From Bagarius yarrelli (lineage: Eukaryota; Chordata; Actinopteri; Siluriformes; Sisoridae), in the NCBI GenBank assembly GCA_005784505.1, contig VCAZ01000017.1:3056572-3120571 (forward strand): 64,000 bases of DNA. The letters are read 5' to 3'. A program made the position numbers and the translations under genes. Positions 51,011-62,216 of this stretch are shown here, in pieces. The first letter of the stretch is position 1. Every line of letters starts with the position of its first letter. The notes below the pieces were generated by a model. It worked only from the letters and a program-made list of their open reading frames with translations, had not been told where the DNA came from and did not search any database.

Positions 51011-52272
51011 GACACGAGTGCGCTTTTTAAAAAATATATATATAAATGTACCGGAAAACACTGCTCGGATATAAAAGCAACAGATTAGTTTTTTATTAGG
51101 TAAGGGGGTGGTTTATATTCGGGATGCTGTCTGATCTGATTGTTTTGTCTCGGATTGCAGATTTGACGACAGATGATTAGTTGGAATTAAGAGTAATGTT
51201 ATTGTGATGGTGATTAGGGACGGGATTCCCGGTGGGGATGACAGCGAGTCTTTGGATACTTTCGGAAAAGTAGTTTTGGGTTATTGAAATTGGTGGTGGA
51301 AGTGAATTTATTTTATGTATGTATATGTGTGTATGTGTGTGTGTGTGTGTGTGGGGGGGGTGTCTCATCCTTGTTGTATGGATGTGTTTGATGCAAAAAA
51401 AAAGCGTGCACGTGGGTTTAACAACTAAAAAGACCGCTTCGAATAAGTCGAATTATAACAGTTTTATAAAACTTTGCGATTCAACTAAACTTTCTTCTCA
51501 ATCTTACTGTTAAAAGGTTCGTTAATCGAGACACGTTTCCCACTGGCGACATCTTGTGGTCCAAAGTATTATAGCAACTTTTTTTTGGTAGCATGAATAA
51601 TCGATATGCCTTGCAGCCATATTCGAATAATATATATTATATTATATTATATTATATTATATTATATTATATTATATTATAATGTCGAGCAACATTTTTT
51701 TAAATTTAGAATTTGTTTTCCTAAATATTGTCTTTAATTGATCTACTATTTTTTTCTAAAAAGCACAAAATTATTAATTAATTAATCACCTTATCGATTA
51801 ATCTAAATTCCCGCCTTTTTTTAAAAAATTTCAAACCAGGATTCGATGCACGTCGTCGTGTTTGAAATTGACACTTTTGACGTCACAGATTAGACAATTA
51901 AACTTATTTGTTTACGACAAAATACGCATCCGGCTTCGAAACAGTGATTTAGTGTGACGTGTTTTTTTTTTTTTTTTTTTACTATATATATATTTTTTTT
52001 TTTTTATTAAAAAATAATCGAAGAATCGGTGTCGAAACTTTTAAAGCCGTGAATTGTTTAGTGGAAGGTGCGTCTGGTGCAGGAAGCGCGCGTGCGACGT
52101 TTGATATAATCGCCTCAGGGGGAAAAAAGGTTACATTGTAACAGCGGTTTAAAAGTAATTTTTGGGGGGTTTTTTTTTCGATTAATTTTATATAAAAAAA
52201 ATAAAATATATATTTTTTAGTTTTATACGGAGTTTATAAATCTGACTACAGACTGAACTTGCTTGCATAACG
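51005..52272 (+). promoter_or_regulatory. Candidate promoter region and non-coding first exon of zglp1
   Basis: Several promoter-like marks lie upstream of zglp1: TCACGTGAC at 51005-51013, TATA-like GATATAAAAG at about 51069, a palindromic CRE TGACGTCA at 51878-51885 in a CpG-containing patch, and a strong donor GCATAACG|GTGAGT with exon edge at 52272, which could be the end of a 5' UTR exon splicing to 53601. An (ATTAT)n repeat fills 51637-51680 and T runs lie at 51961-51980. Which start site is used cannot be told from sequence. Confidence 0.4.
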
Positions 52273-52729
52273 GTGAGTTATAAGTATAAAACACACTGTA
52301 ATATCCTATAATATTAATGTGTGTTTGTGTTTGTGACGTTTTATATAAAATAGTAAAATAATATATCAATTTTTTTTAATATTAGACAGTTTTTTCTTAT
52401 ATTGTTGGTACAGTTAAAATAAAAATGTTATTATTATTTATTCATATAAACCCACTGGCTGTACCACATGTTAGCTTTTACAGTTGTATTGTCTAAAATA
52501 TTTGAGTAAAAATATATTATATTTCTTACAAAATTGGAATTAAATACATTTTTTTGGCACCCCTAACAATAAAAAAAAATATTTATTTACAATTTTCTAA
52601 CGTTAAATGTCATCCCCCCCCCGCCCCCTTTTAGGTTCCCTAAAACACACACTTTTTTTTTTTTTCAGTTGTCTATTTCGTAAATAAGACTCAATTAAAT
52701 TGTATTTCTTTATGACGTGTTTAAAAATG
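52273..52729. other. AT-rich stretch, probable 5' intron of zglp1
   Basis: Contains a poly(C) patch at 52613-52627 and a T run after it. No gene. Confidence 0.4.
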
Positions 52730-53130
52730 GACATTGTCTCCAAACAGCTTTACAAAACGTATGTAACAATACAAAAGTCCACGGTTAATGATAGAATTTA
52801 TTTATTTTTTAATCAAAAGCATCCCTAGTGATCAAACCTGGGACGACTGTGGCAAGAAAAAACTTATTTAGATGGTACGAGGAAGGAACCTTAAGAGGAA
52901 CCAGACTTAACCACTAAGCCACCACTTCCCACTTTAAGATGTTGGACTGATACCAAAAAGACTGGGGTTTGATTCCCAGCGTCACCAAGCCACCACTGCT
53001 GGGTCCCTGAGCAAGGTCCTTAACCCCCGATTGCTTAGTTGTAAATGAGATAAATGTAAGTCGCTCTGAATAAGGACGTCCACCAAATGCTGTAAATGTA
53101 CTGAAAGGGGAACCCATCCTCATTTCCTCA
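52730..53130 (+). repeat. SINE family 1 inserted into an older teleost repeat
   Basis: The host repeat runs 'cattgtctccaaacagcttt'...'gaaggaaccttaagaggaac'...'cagact', is broken at about 52907, and resumes at about 53101 with 'gaaaggggaacccatcctca'. The insert is a family 1 SINE on the plus strand with tail 'caccaaatgctgtaaatgta'. 'gact' and 'tact' at the junctions may be a short target-site duplication. The first 24 bases of the insert (TTAACCACTAAGCCACCACT...) are inverted relative to the rest. Confidence 0.75.
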
Positions 53131-53600
53131 CTGGAGAGGGGTTTAGAAATGATTTTATTTTAAACACCGGGTAGTGTGTGGGGTTTTTTTTTTTTTTTTT
53201 TTTTTGTTTTTTTTTTTTTTTAATAAGCAGTTTTCTTTCTCTAATAATGGACAAATGTATTAAATGATTCATATAATGAAATAAAAATATTCAAGTGTGC
53301 CTATAAAACGAACAACGACTCGATTCGGTTGCTGTGTGATTCCGTGTTCAGGTGATGTAATCTAGTTTGGAGCAGAAATAAATGCATGAAATTCTGTATA
53401 AACTGAAGTAAAGTAGTTGATGGGATGGAGCTTGATTACTGTTTTTGATCTTTGGGGGAAAAATACCCAGATCTATAATTTGTGTTTTGCTATTTCAGGT
53501 ACACGTCGTCAAAGAATGCTTTGTTGATAAATTTTTGGTTTTGGTGGTTTAACTTTTTTTTTTATTTTGTTATTAAATAAATCCATTTTGTTTATCCCAG
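53131..53600. other. Probable intron upstream of zglp1 coding exon 1
   Basis: Poly(T) at 53185-53221 broken by one G. It ends in the acceptor 'tttgtttatcccag' at 53600. Another usable acceptor, 'tgctatttcag', ends at about 53499. Confidence 0.5.
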
Positions 53601-53617
53601 AAAACAGTCAAGGAAGC

Positions 53618-55607
53618 ATGAGTTCAGAAGTTAACACATCAGCTGATCTCCGGAACTTCCCCAAGACCTCAGAAGATACCAAAGAGGACATGGAATCTGG
53701 AGATCTTTGCCCGACTCAGTCTTCTATCTTGTATTTACTTCAGGAAGCCTCTAAGCTTGTTACACCACCAGAATCAAACAGTCTGGATAAGGAACAGCTC
53801 CAAGAAGGCACTAAAGAGACGATGGCTTCACACACCTCGACTAACACCGAGCCCGATGTTCAGGAAGTGGGAGCTGTCAAAACACCGCCTAGCTTTACAG
53901 GAGCCTTTTCCATGTTGAGCAGAAATCCATGGGAGGCAATGAGTCTGATCAACCTGCAGTGTGAGAGGTTGCTGCAGTCTGGTGAACCACATGGAGAAAC
54001 GGAAGGCTCGCAAGTCCAGGACTCTAAAACTGAAGAAAGAGATGCCATAAAAGAATGGTCCTCATTTCTTTCAACTGTTTCTACTTCTTCCCCTGTGTCT
54101 TTGAATGCTGGTCCAAAAGAACCCGCCATGGAGACTGATGCCTGCTGCGCTGTTCCGCATATCCCTGATCCGACGAATCATCTGTCAAGCGGAAGCACCA
54201 GTGAAACCAGTGAAAGTAATGCAGCAGAAGATCTCGCAGAGCTCATTTCCAGTACCACGCAGGACAGTTCAGTCTTCAGCAGGCTGAACAACGACAGGAC
54301 TGACCACTGTTCTTTGGTAGAAGCGTTAGCGCTACCCCTTGACTTGACCAAAAAAGCGGGTATTTGCGAACAGTCCGAAGAGGGCGAGGGTGCGAATGAA
54401 ACGGCGAGGGTTTCCTTTAGATCTGATGCTGCACAAAGTCCTGGAAGAAGCTTGGTCGACTTCACGTCTTGTCTGGTTGCTGAACAGTGTGACGATCCCT
54501 GCTTTTCTTTCAAGAAAGAAAATGTCGAGCGTGAATGCACGCTCATGTCAGAAACGACATCCTCAAGAACGGATTTGAACAATAACCTGGAGGATGAGGT
54601 TCTGCAGGAGCCTGAAAAGACCTGCTCGGTGAGCTCTGACCAGGCCGCATGCAGTAACCGAAGAAGGACACCTAGAAAGCAGGCTCATCCTGCACGAAGC
54701 CCTGATTTAAACGATCCAGGACTTCAGGGCGTCACGTTCAGTATGCACACAGAGCTGGAACGCAGTACGGATCAGTGTCGCCTCCTCATCACCTCCAACT
54801 ACAGGCAAGCGCCATCTCCGCTACACGGCACATAACAGGGTTTTTTTTTTTTTTTTTTTTAACTTGGTTACTAAACATAAAAGGTCCTTTTGAAATCACA
54901 CATCCATGTAAGCATAATTTAAGTTTTTATTCATATTATAGTTTATTTACTTTTATGATACTGTTACAAATCACCGGTGATGCTGTCATGCCAACTAATG
55001 GGCTGGTCAGCGCACCTTTGGCCACCAGGGGGCCCCAAAGAGTACATGAAATTCCATTTAAAAAGAAAAAAAAATCTGACAACTGACAATTGTAATTATC
55101 CAAAGATGCAATGTTAACTGACGCACGTTGCAGTATTATGGGATGCATAGAAGGGTGAAAACATTAGTATAATGTAAGCAACACAGCTACAACAAATTAA
55201 AAATGTATAATTAGATTTTATATATAGTGTCTGGCAATAATTTGCCATATTGACATCACAGAGGGGCCCCTAAGTATAAAATGTTGCTTAGCGCCCACTA
55301 AAGGCTTGGGCTGGCCCTGCTGTCATAAGTCATTACAGATCACACCTCATCTTGAAAAGTATACGAAACACAATTTGTTTTTTAATTGAAAACACTGTAC
55401 TGTAGATCATGCTTGTGTAAATTTCCTGTAGTAAGCTGTGCAGGCGTAGCAGAAGAAACCGAAGCAGAAGCTTAAGGCCCAGACCTATGCAGAATCAACC
55501 CCAGCAAACCAGCAGCTCGGGAGATGAGAGCGACTTGTCCGGTCCGTGCGGTAAGTACCGGAGTTACTGGATCCTTATATAAACTTGTTGGTATTTAGGT
55601 AACCACT

Positions 55608-55672
<65 letters not shown>

Positions 55673-56724
55673 TGTTTGGTTATTTAACAAACCTGCAATA
55701 TTTTGTGTAAAACCCATATTCCAACAGCAGATGGCGGTCTTGTTTTGCAAAGAACTTTTAGTTGACGTTCTGTTTTGCAGTTCAAGTTCATTTCTTTATA
55801 AAGCGCATTTTTAAAACAGCCACAAGACTTGAGCAAAGTGCTGTACATTAAAATTAAACCATAGACACACGAAACAAAATAATGCAACAAAAACCATAGT
55901 AGAGTAGAGTAATATTTAGGATCATGGTATAATGTAATAAGAAAGGACTATAAGTGGGCCAGATTGAACAAGTGTGTTATTAAAACTGTTTTAAAATGGA
56001 ATGGGAAGCTGCTATTCTAATCTCAAGCAGCAGATTTTCATAACTAAAAAAAAAAAAAGCTTTAAATCCCGTCTACGTTTAGGTCTAGACTAAGGAACTA
56101 ATGGAAGATTCCGATCACTGGATCTTCGACTTCTAGTAGAAATATAAAAAATTTACTCAGCATTGATCGAGTAATGATAGCGATGCCCTGTGCTAATAAA
56201 TAAGGTGTTCATTTTGCTCATGTGATTCTTGCTGATCAGAGAAGACATGTGCATCATGTTGCACCAGGAAGACTCCATTATGGCGAGATGCAGAGGATGG
56301 TACTCCACTCTGCAATGCCTGTGGGATCCGGTAAGATTGATTTGATTCTGACTTTATAAATGAGGCTCATTACCAAAGTTTTTATATTATGTAGGACCTG
56401 TTGCTAGATTTGGTTTGGTGTAAAAAAAAACCAAAAAAAACCCCAAAAACATTTCTACCTATTTTGACTGAAATTATGCAAATATTAGATATTTTTTCCA
56501 AACTGATTTTATTTATCTATTCATATTTCAACCTAATGGAAAACAGAATACTATTTATTTTTGTTGTTTTCCTGATTAAATATGGCAGGTATAAAAAGTA
56601 CGGCGTGCGCTGTCTGCAGTGTTGGAACATTCCACGGAAGGAGGCTAACTTTACCTCAAAGTGTTTAAAGTGTGGGGAGCTCCTTCCATACTCGCCACAA
56701 CCAAGCAAACGGACTGGATGTTAG
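53618..56724 (+). CDS. zglp1: GATA-like zinc finger protein 1 (four coding exons, 510 residues)
   Basis: Nuclear GATA-like zinc finger protein; in mammals ZGLP1 acts in gonads and oogenic fate. Coding exons: 53618-54804, 55432-55550, 56240-56330, 56589-56724. All joins keep frame. Introns 2 and 3 are GT-AG; intron 1 starts GC (ACAG|GCAAGC) and ends AG. Exon 1 gives about 395 acidic, Ser/Thr-rich residues with no domain I recognise. Exon 2 encodes a basic RRSRRNRSRS stretch, a likely nuclear signal. The finger is C439-X2-C442-X17-C460-X2-C463 with TPLWRDAEDGTPLCNACGIR, followed by a second, atypical C474-X2-C477-X13-C491-X2-C494, both typical of ZGLP1. Start: first ATG after the acceptor at 53600. 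The protein is far longer than human ZGLP1 (about 270 residues), owing to the N-terminal exon. Poly(A) signal AATAAA at 56908-56913. Confidence 0.93.
55022..55034 (+). promoter_or_regulatory. CTCF-like core motif in zglp1 intron 1
   Basis: TTGGCCACCAGGGGGCCCCA around this position agrees with the vertebrate CTCF core at 12 of 13 positions. It could instead be a chance or repeat-derived match; nearby 'gaggggcccctaag' near 55260 is repeat-like. Confidence 0.4.
55610..55667. repeat. Poly(T) run of about 57 in zglp1 intron 2
   Basis: Uninterrupted T. The remaining intron holds two diverged teleost-repeat fragments at about 55785-55865 and 55940-56105. Confidence 0.95.
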
Positions 56725-58220
56725 AACGCTTCTAGAATCGGTTTATGCGATGTTCTACTCAAAGGTGGCCAGTTTCATTTTGAACTTCTCGATCTCTCTT
56801 TCCTGTTCCAGAATATTTCTATAAAGCACTAGTGTATAAAAAAAAAAAAACAAACTGTACTGTCTGTCTGTGTGTTTGTCAAAGTTCTCACTGGAATAGT
56901 TCTTAATAATAAATACTAATAGCCTTCACGTATTTTTGTCCCTATTTGTTTGTGTGAAATTGATAAAATATTTACAGACTTACTAAATGTTGCTTTTGTG
57001 TCCTAACAAAATAATCGAAGCACCTTTGTATAATTTATTAACCTTTATATCTACACAAACCTCCTGTAAATGTAAACTTCTGCACATTTGTCGACTGTTT
57101 GCTGTGTAATGATGTGAAGCCTTTTCAGGCCTTAACCTGCATGCGTACCACTATTATCTTATTTGTTTTTCTTTTCTTGATTTGTACTTTTTTTTTAATA
57201 TAAAAGTTTGACTGTAAACTTGATTGGATTTGGTTGTTTGGGAATTTTATTTCGTTACAATTTACAGTTCGTTTGGTACAACATAATGGGCTTGAATAGA
57301 AATAGTAGGTTATTCAACAAATTACTACTACCATTAATTCGGTCACATACTGACAAATACAGTCTTATAATAATATTTTATATTAACTTTGTATAATAAC
57401 TCCTCTTGGGCTATTAAAAGTTTGTTAGCTATTTAAAAGTAACACACCAAGTGATTATATTCTTTGCGTCATGTGTTCACTTGTTATTAGAACCATATTG
57501 CAGGACTTAAATCACCATAAATATTGCGATCATTTTGGGCAAGATGGAAATCAGTCATTTTGGACATTTCCAGCCCTTCTTTAAATATTAGTTTGTTAAA
57601 CTACAAGAAAAGATTTTGTTTTGGTTTTGCTCCACTTCAAATGTTGACTACTATAATTTGTGTTTCTATTCTTTTTTTTTTATTATTATTATTGCCCTAC
57701 AACAGCATTAACAACGGTTGTGAAGGGGGTCAGGGTCAGGGGTTGGTAGTACAACACCTTAACTATGAGCCACCACTTTCCCCTTCCCACTTGTCAGGCT
57801 GGTTGATGTTTTTATCTTGGGTTCAGTTAGAAGAAAATTTAAATACTCTAAATATGCAATTTCTTGTAGTTTCTCAGTAACTCCTAGCCAGAAAACCCCA
57901 CACACAAGTTGGAAAGAAGAAACAAACTGTAAACTTCTAGTGCTCTTTCGTTGTTGCCTTTTGTATCTTCACTGCGAACAGTGACCTTCAGCAGCAGTGT
58001 AAGGCGGCTTGCACACATCTGATACTTCAGGCGTTATTACGCAGATGGTGGGACAACCTTGAAAGCAGCTTTGTCTTGTATTTGTTAGTTAATAAATCTA
58101 AAAATGTATCAAAAAGACTTTTTTGCACTACCCAGTACAGCGTGTTTCTGAATAAAAACATTTTTTGTACATTGTATGTTGTTTGATGGGTAAATGTTGA
58201 CAGAACATTGCACATCAGAT
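56725..58220. other. zglp1 3' UTR and intergenic
   Basis: AATAAA at 56908. A short family 1 SINE piece ('acaccttaactatgagccac') lies at about 57750-57775. No further gene. Confidence 0.5.
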
Positions 58221-58304
58221 ATATTTAAAGGAGGAGAAATAACCCAGTGGGACACCGAACTAGTGCACAGTGAAAGCTCGAAGACAACTTAATCCAAGAC
58301 GAAG
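58221..58304 (+). promoter_or_regulatory. Candidate core promoter and 5' UTR exon of the Ly6 gene
   Basis: TATA-like ATATTTAAAG at 58221-58230 is followed about 30 bases on by a short putative exon ending ACGAAG|GTAAGA at 58304. The next acceptor is TTTTTTAG at 58443, 24 bases before the ATG. Confidence 0.5.
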
Positions 58305-58467
58305 GTAAGAAGTTAGACTCTGTTAAATGTTATATTAATATTAGTTAAATTAAGCATACAATATACTAAATTGATCATTTAGTCACTTAACATTGAAGTA
58401 TTTGATGTAGTAGCTTTGTGTCTGACTGACCTTTTTTTTTTAGCAGTGTGTTGCCAACGAAACAACG

Positions 58468-58659
58468 ATGAAGATTCTGTTTATAACTCTCCTCGTTACC
58501 TTGATGCTGATGAACGGTAAGTGTGATTAATTATTTGAGTGAAAAAGGAACCGTGTGCGTCATGTCTTAAACTAATCATCTTAAACTGATAATTGTCCCA
58601 ATTAGGGAGACTTTTATTTAACGAAATGTGTGTGTATATATATAGATATATAGATATAT

Positions 58660-58713
<54 letters not shown>

Positions 58714-59446
58714 TATAGATTTTGAATAATGGCGAAGAAAGAGTAGTTACCCACTACAAGTTGACAGACAGTTTGCCCAGTAAGAGAGAAAACTAATGTT
58801 ACAAACATAAAAAATGAACAGCAAGTGGCTTAAATGAAAATGTATACATGTATTTATATATAACAATGACAGTTTTGTTTAAAGGGTGTGTTAATATGAT
58901 GCCTTCATTATGTCCTTTGGTCTTCCGTGCTGTTCCAGGATCTGCTTTAGAATGTTACAGCTGTCCAGGGAACGAAACCGAATGCACCCCGACGATTGTG
59001 ACGTGCACTAATCCGGCTAATGTCTGCGCCAGTGGTCATGTCTATGTGTTTGGCGGTACGTCTTTTATTGTTCTTTTTTTTATGAACGTTAAACATCTTA
59101 GACTGTAGGCACATTTTAACATTTACATGACCCCACAATCTCTACATTACAATCTCTGCTTTTAAAAAATGTCTTTTGGTGCAGCAGACAATCACTAAAA
59201 TGTTATACCAATACATTTGCAGCTTTTCAGCATACTTAGATGCCTCATATTGTGACTAATACCTTTTAAATTTAAGCAGTAATTATATAAGTTTGTGAAT
59301 AAAAACCTTTTTTTTTTTTTTTTATCTTCGCAACTGAAGAGAGAAAAGAAGTCAAAAAATGCATGGCTGAAGGACTATGCTACTACTTACAGAGCCGACC
59401 TGATTTCCCGAGCATCAAATGCTGTAAGAGCGACTTATGCAATTAA
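58468..59446 (+). CDS. Secreted Ly6/uPAR-type three-finger protein (90 residues)
   Basis: Small disulfide-rich protein of the Ly6/uPAR superfamily. Coding exons: 58468-58516, 58939-59055, 59340-59446; both introns are GT-AG and phase 1, the classic arrangement for this fold. Residues 1-19 form a hydrophobic signal peptide. The mature part starts LECYSC and ends CCKSDLCN, with ten cysteines in all, as in canonical LU domains with five disulfides. N28 lies in an N-E-T glycosylation sequon. There is no hydrophobic tail after the last Asn, so a GPI anchor is unlikely and a secreted form is expected. Poly(A) signal AATAAA at 59605-59610. Which member of this fast-evolving family it is, and what it binds, cannot be told. 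An AT microsatellite fills part of intron 1. Confidence 0.9.
58630..58712. repeat. (AT)n microsatellite in Ly6 intron
   Basis: Imperfect TATATA repeat with a few AGAT interruptions. Confidence 0.95.
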
Positions 59447-59610
59447 GTCGCTGCAAAAACAAGAACGAGCTTCTTCTAAAAGATGATTACTGTTTTTTTT
59501 TTTTTTTGGGGGGGGTTTGCGTTTCATGCATGTAGTTACCACCAGCCGTGCAGTAGTATATTCTCTTCCATGTATTTGGTTCTGTGTTAAATCAAACAAA
59601 TCTTAATAAA

Positions 59611-60309
59611 GTCTTTTTCAGCATTCGCATTTTTTCCAATCTGTACTTTGACTAGAGTTACAGTACTGACTATAGATCATAAAGCAGACTAGTCTTCTAC
59701 AGACTTCTACAGCAGACTCGGTCTGTTCATTGTAGAATTATTCGGATTTACTTTAGACACTAGCTAATTGACTATAAAGTGTAAATGCAATTTTCACTAA
59801 TTGCTAGAATAAATAGACTGTTTATCATAAAAGGTACATGCTATTAATATAAAGGACATATTATAGAATAAATTGACACCGTGTAAAACAGGTAAAATGC
59901 TATTTGTGGAAAAAGAAAAAAAGCCTGTGCACTTTGGTGACCCCCCCGAGATCTGTTTTATTAGTAGTAACAGTGGGACATGGTGTAGTAATAGGGGCCC
60001 AACTTCATATTCTTTCATAGAGCACAACATTGCTAATATATTGCACTTCAGCCTTGGTAAACGATCCGGAGGAGGGTGTTAAAATCTAAATCTGTTAAAA
60101 GTCATACTTAAGGTTGAAATTTTATATATGTTGATAAAACGAAAAAAAACCACTCACCACTCATACTTTATTAGCTTGAGAAAGGATGCTTATGTATTTC
60201 ACGTACATCTTGTATCGACTAGAAAAGGTAATAAATGATTTATTACTATGTAATAATGCGCTGTGACCAGTTGCAAAGATAAACTTAGGCTCTCTCAAGC
60301 TTTTTTTCA
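59611..60309. other. Intergenic, no recognisable feature
   Basis: AT-rich, no gene recognised. Confidence 0.5.
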
Positions 60310-60515
60310 ACCTTTAGTATCCCTACTTATTCCCTAATTCGGGGTTACAGGGTTTCTGCTGGAGTCTATCCCAGCCGTCTCTGAAAGGGCGAAAGGCAGG
60401 AGGGGGACACCCTGGGCAGGTCGCCAGTCCATTACAGGACCACACACACACACACTTACACTCAATCCTATGGGCAATTTAGAATCACCAATCAACCTAA
60501 CATACATACATATAT
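60310..60515 (-). repeat. SINE family 3, 3' half
   Basis: 'tacttattccctaattcggg', 'ctggagtctatcccagccgt', 'ggcaatttagaatcaccaat', 'caacctaacatacatacata' match the family in minus orientation. The head is missing. Confidence 0.85.
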
Positions 60516-60949
60516 ACATTAAAATTATTCTATAATAAAATACAATTTTTTGATTAAACAGTGTGTATAAAATTTTGTCTCTGTCTCATTTAGCAGTGTG
60601 TATGCAACATCAACACTAGGTGGAGGTGCTTTGCTATTTTTTCTAAAAAGAAACTGGAGAACCTGTGTCTCACTAGAGAACAATAGTCAATTATTTGTTT
60701 GGGGTGAAATCTTTCAAATTGCAAAATAGTTCATAATGGTTCTCATTAAATACATAAATTCTCGCACAGTGGGTGGTACATGAAGGATCAGATTGTGGAA
60801 CCATTGAGATATTAAATCTGCTTGTTTACAATTTGATATAACAGCCCCGGTGTTTGTATTTTATTAGTGTAACTTATGAAAATGTCAGTCTCAGCCTGTG
60901 AATACGTTTTCTTCCCAAGAATTGTTGGATTTTTTAAAAAATATGTAGA

Positions 60950-61170
60950 TGGTATGTGTCAAATTAGCATCCACGTGAGTGCCAGGACCCAACCATTCCC
61001 AGCAACAAATTACACAGAGCCAACATCACCCTGCCTCAAATTAGTGGATCGTTTTCCTATAGTACATCCTAGTGCCATCTCCTTTCCAGGTCAATGATGC
61101 AATGAGATCTATTAGAACATTTTCTCCAAACCTCTAGCGATGAACATAGGCACTCCGACCAGTCTGATAA
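60950..61170 (+). repeat. Diverged teleost dispersed repeat
   Basis: 'gagtgccaggacccaaccat', 'catcaccctgcctc', 'cctagtgccatctcctttcc' and 'aggcactccgaccagtctg' match a dispersed sequence I recall from fish intergenic DNA. The apparent reading frame at 60876-61097 is explained by it. Confidence 0.45.
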
Positions 61171-62216
61171 TATATGTAGAAGTGAAATATTTTTTTGCTT
61201 GTCTTTAAGAAAAGGTTGCCTTTAAAACTAAGAAAAGAAGAAATGTCCTTAAATGCAGTAAAACATGACACAGTACATAAAAGAAGGCATTTATTTCAAC
61301 ATAAAAACTTTATTCTGACCTTTTAATTAAAGACTTAATGTCGTGCTGATTGTCCATCATGATTGTGCATCAATATTAATAATAATCCACAAAAAAGGTC
61401 ATTATAATAAAAATTTGAATCTTAAATAAAATAATTTGTCCCTAATGTAAATTTTTCACTAAAGAACAACAATGATTTTAAAAAGTAAGAAAGTGTTATC
61501 CTTTTTATGGCTTACATTTTAATTCATTTCCCTTTTTTTTTTTTATTTATTCACATGTTCGGAATTCATATTTAGGGAAAAAAGTACTTTTTATTTAACC
61601 TTATATGTAAATAAAGTGATTTTTATTTCACATTTTGTCTCTAATTCAATTGTATTATTATAATTAGTCTTAAAAATGTTTTGAATGATTTTATAATAAA
61701 TAATAGTTTGAAAAAACATTTTTTATATATTAAAAATTTATATATATTAAAATAGACCTTTTTTGTCATCAGATTTTGGTATAGTTTATTTTTTGATATG
61801 GAATCTGGTCTCTCCTGAAAAAAAAAAGAAAAGAAATAAATGACATCACCTCCTTCTCATCCAACTAATGGATAGAGTTACAAGAGGAGGAAAAAAAAAA
61901 ACTTGAAGGATATTTTTCCTTTCTTTCTCCGTGCTTTTACCTACAGGGACCCAAAGAAATGCCCCTCCTCTTGCGATTATTTTCATAATCAAAATAAACA
62001 TTTATCTTCGTGCAACATGAAAGACGAGAAAGGAGCGCATTCTTTCTTCAATAAGGGATTAAAGCAAAGGGGGTTTTGTTTTATTTATTTCATTTTTTTC
62101 TATTTTTTGAGGATAAGGATAAGATGATCAGCGCAACTCGGATGTGAGTTTGTGTTACAGCTTCCGACGCGTAAGTTTGTTTTTTTTTCCCTCTCTCCCT
62201 CTTTTATTGTGATATT
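61171..62216. other. Upstream region of the FoxD gene
   Basis: Very AT-rich to 61800; then a more mixed 400 bases before the ATG, probably the 5' UTR and promoter. A short frame at 61903-62127 shows no family motif. Confidence 0.4.

Noticed and set aside
53567..53617. Upstream extension of the zglp1 frame
   Set aside because: It would start on TTG inside an intron; the acceptor at 53600 and the ATG at 53618 give a normal start.
54178..54582. 134-codon minus-strand frame in zglp1
   Set aside because: Antisense shadow of the long zglp1 exon; no motif.
60876..61097. 73-codon frame
   Set aside because: Overlaps a diverged dispersed repeat and has no protein family signature.
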